Origin: Streptomyces olivochromogenes | GTDB taxonomy: Bacteria > Actinomycetota > Actinomycetes > Streptomycetales > Streptomycetaceae | DNA length: 64,000 nt | Assembly (NCBI RefSeq): GCF_001514115.1 | Contig: NZ_KQ948468.1 | Coordinates: 186,001-250,000, forward strand | Reading direction: 5' to 3' | In this document: positions 63,914 to 64,000 of the stretch, piece by piece | Numbering within the stretch: position 1 is the first letter of the stretch | Layout of the letters: every line of letters begins with the position of its first letter | Program-made: the position numbers and the translations under genes | Notes under the pieces: generated by a model | Seen by the model: only the letters and a program-made list of their open reading frames with translations | What the model was told of the DNA's origin: nothing | Databases searched by the model: none

Positions 63914-64000
63914 CACCCCGAGAAAAGCCACCACCACAGCCCACCCGGGCAGCGACACACGCCACCCGGCCCGGGGCGCAGCGTCACACCCCGCCGGACC

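Noticed and set aside
1..64000. Insertion sequences, integrases, phage genes, tRNA or rRNA genes
   Set aside because: No transposase, recombinase, phage structural gene, or recognisable tRNA cloverleaf or rRNA sequence was found by reading.

Overview
This window is chromosomal DNA of a high-GC actinomycete, almost certainly a Streptomyces. Codon third positions are nearly all G or C. SD sites are GGAGG-like, and several promoters have TTGACA/TAGNNT-type elements. Genus-typical genes include a third, divergent EF-Tu (tuf3), a pitH2-like phosphate carrier, lnt, uppP, ung and many paired regulators. The gene order around tuf3, thiolase, uppP, lnt, ung and the two fabG-like genes resembles the SCO1320-SCO1346 part of the S. 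coelicolor chromosome; this is from memory, not from an alignment. I see no prophage, insertion sequence, CRISPR array, tRNA or rRNA.

Layout. 1-3866: the 5' end of katG with a small coupled leader gene, a divergent Fur/PerR-type regulator, then a phosphate block (PiT carrier, small membrane protein, PPK2) behind PHO-box-like repeats. 3884-9878: ArsR/zinc-type CDF exporter pair, YbaK deacylase, cupin regulator with divergent EamA exporter, two hexapeptide-repeat proteins, DedA. 9953-20253: a glycoside block with a secreted esterase and GH3 beta-glucosidase (overlapping genes), a Tat-exported metallophosphoesterase, and a GH35 beta-galactosidase followed by a LacI regulator. 20298-28657: thioesterase, a secreted Pro/Gln-rich protein, MFS exporter, spermidine-synthase-like protein, tuf3, AlkD-like protein, a TVP38-type membrane protein, thiolase. 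28759-36382: two HxlR regulators, a tightly overlapping three-gene operon (oxidoreductase, DUF6807, cupin), uppP and an SDR. 36671-49103: maltokinase-cap-like protein, LLM flavoprotein, lnt, Gfo/Idh/MocA, DinB, ung, peptide-binding lipoprotein, two SDRs, and a DUF3037/HipA-like kinase pair. 49301-63913: Rieske lipoprotein, FMN/F420-type split-barrel proteins, LysR and MocR regulators, three EamA exporters, an orphan Clp_N protein, PadR, PhzF, a CPBP protease and a substrate-binding/VWA protein.

How the genes work together. Most of the window is ordinary housekeeping and accessory metabolism arranged as divergent regulator/target pairs with visible palindromic operators in the shared intergenic space. 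At least ten genes seem to have leaderless mRNAs, with a -10 hexamer 6-8 nt before the start codon. The least expected feature is a set of seven unrelated short tandem repeats. Five of them lie right at, or overlap, the 3' end of a gene, and in two the repeat copies the stop codon of that gene. The most interesting candidate functional units are the DUF3037/HipA-like kinase pair, the DUF6807 operon, the cysteine-containing leader gene of katG and the PHO-box-preceded pitH2-ppk2 block.
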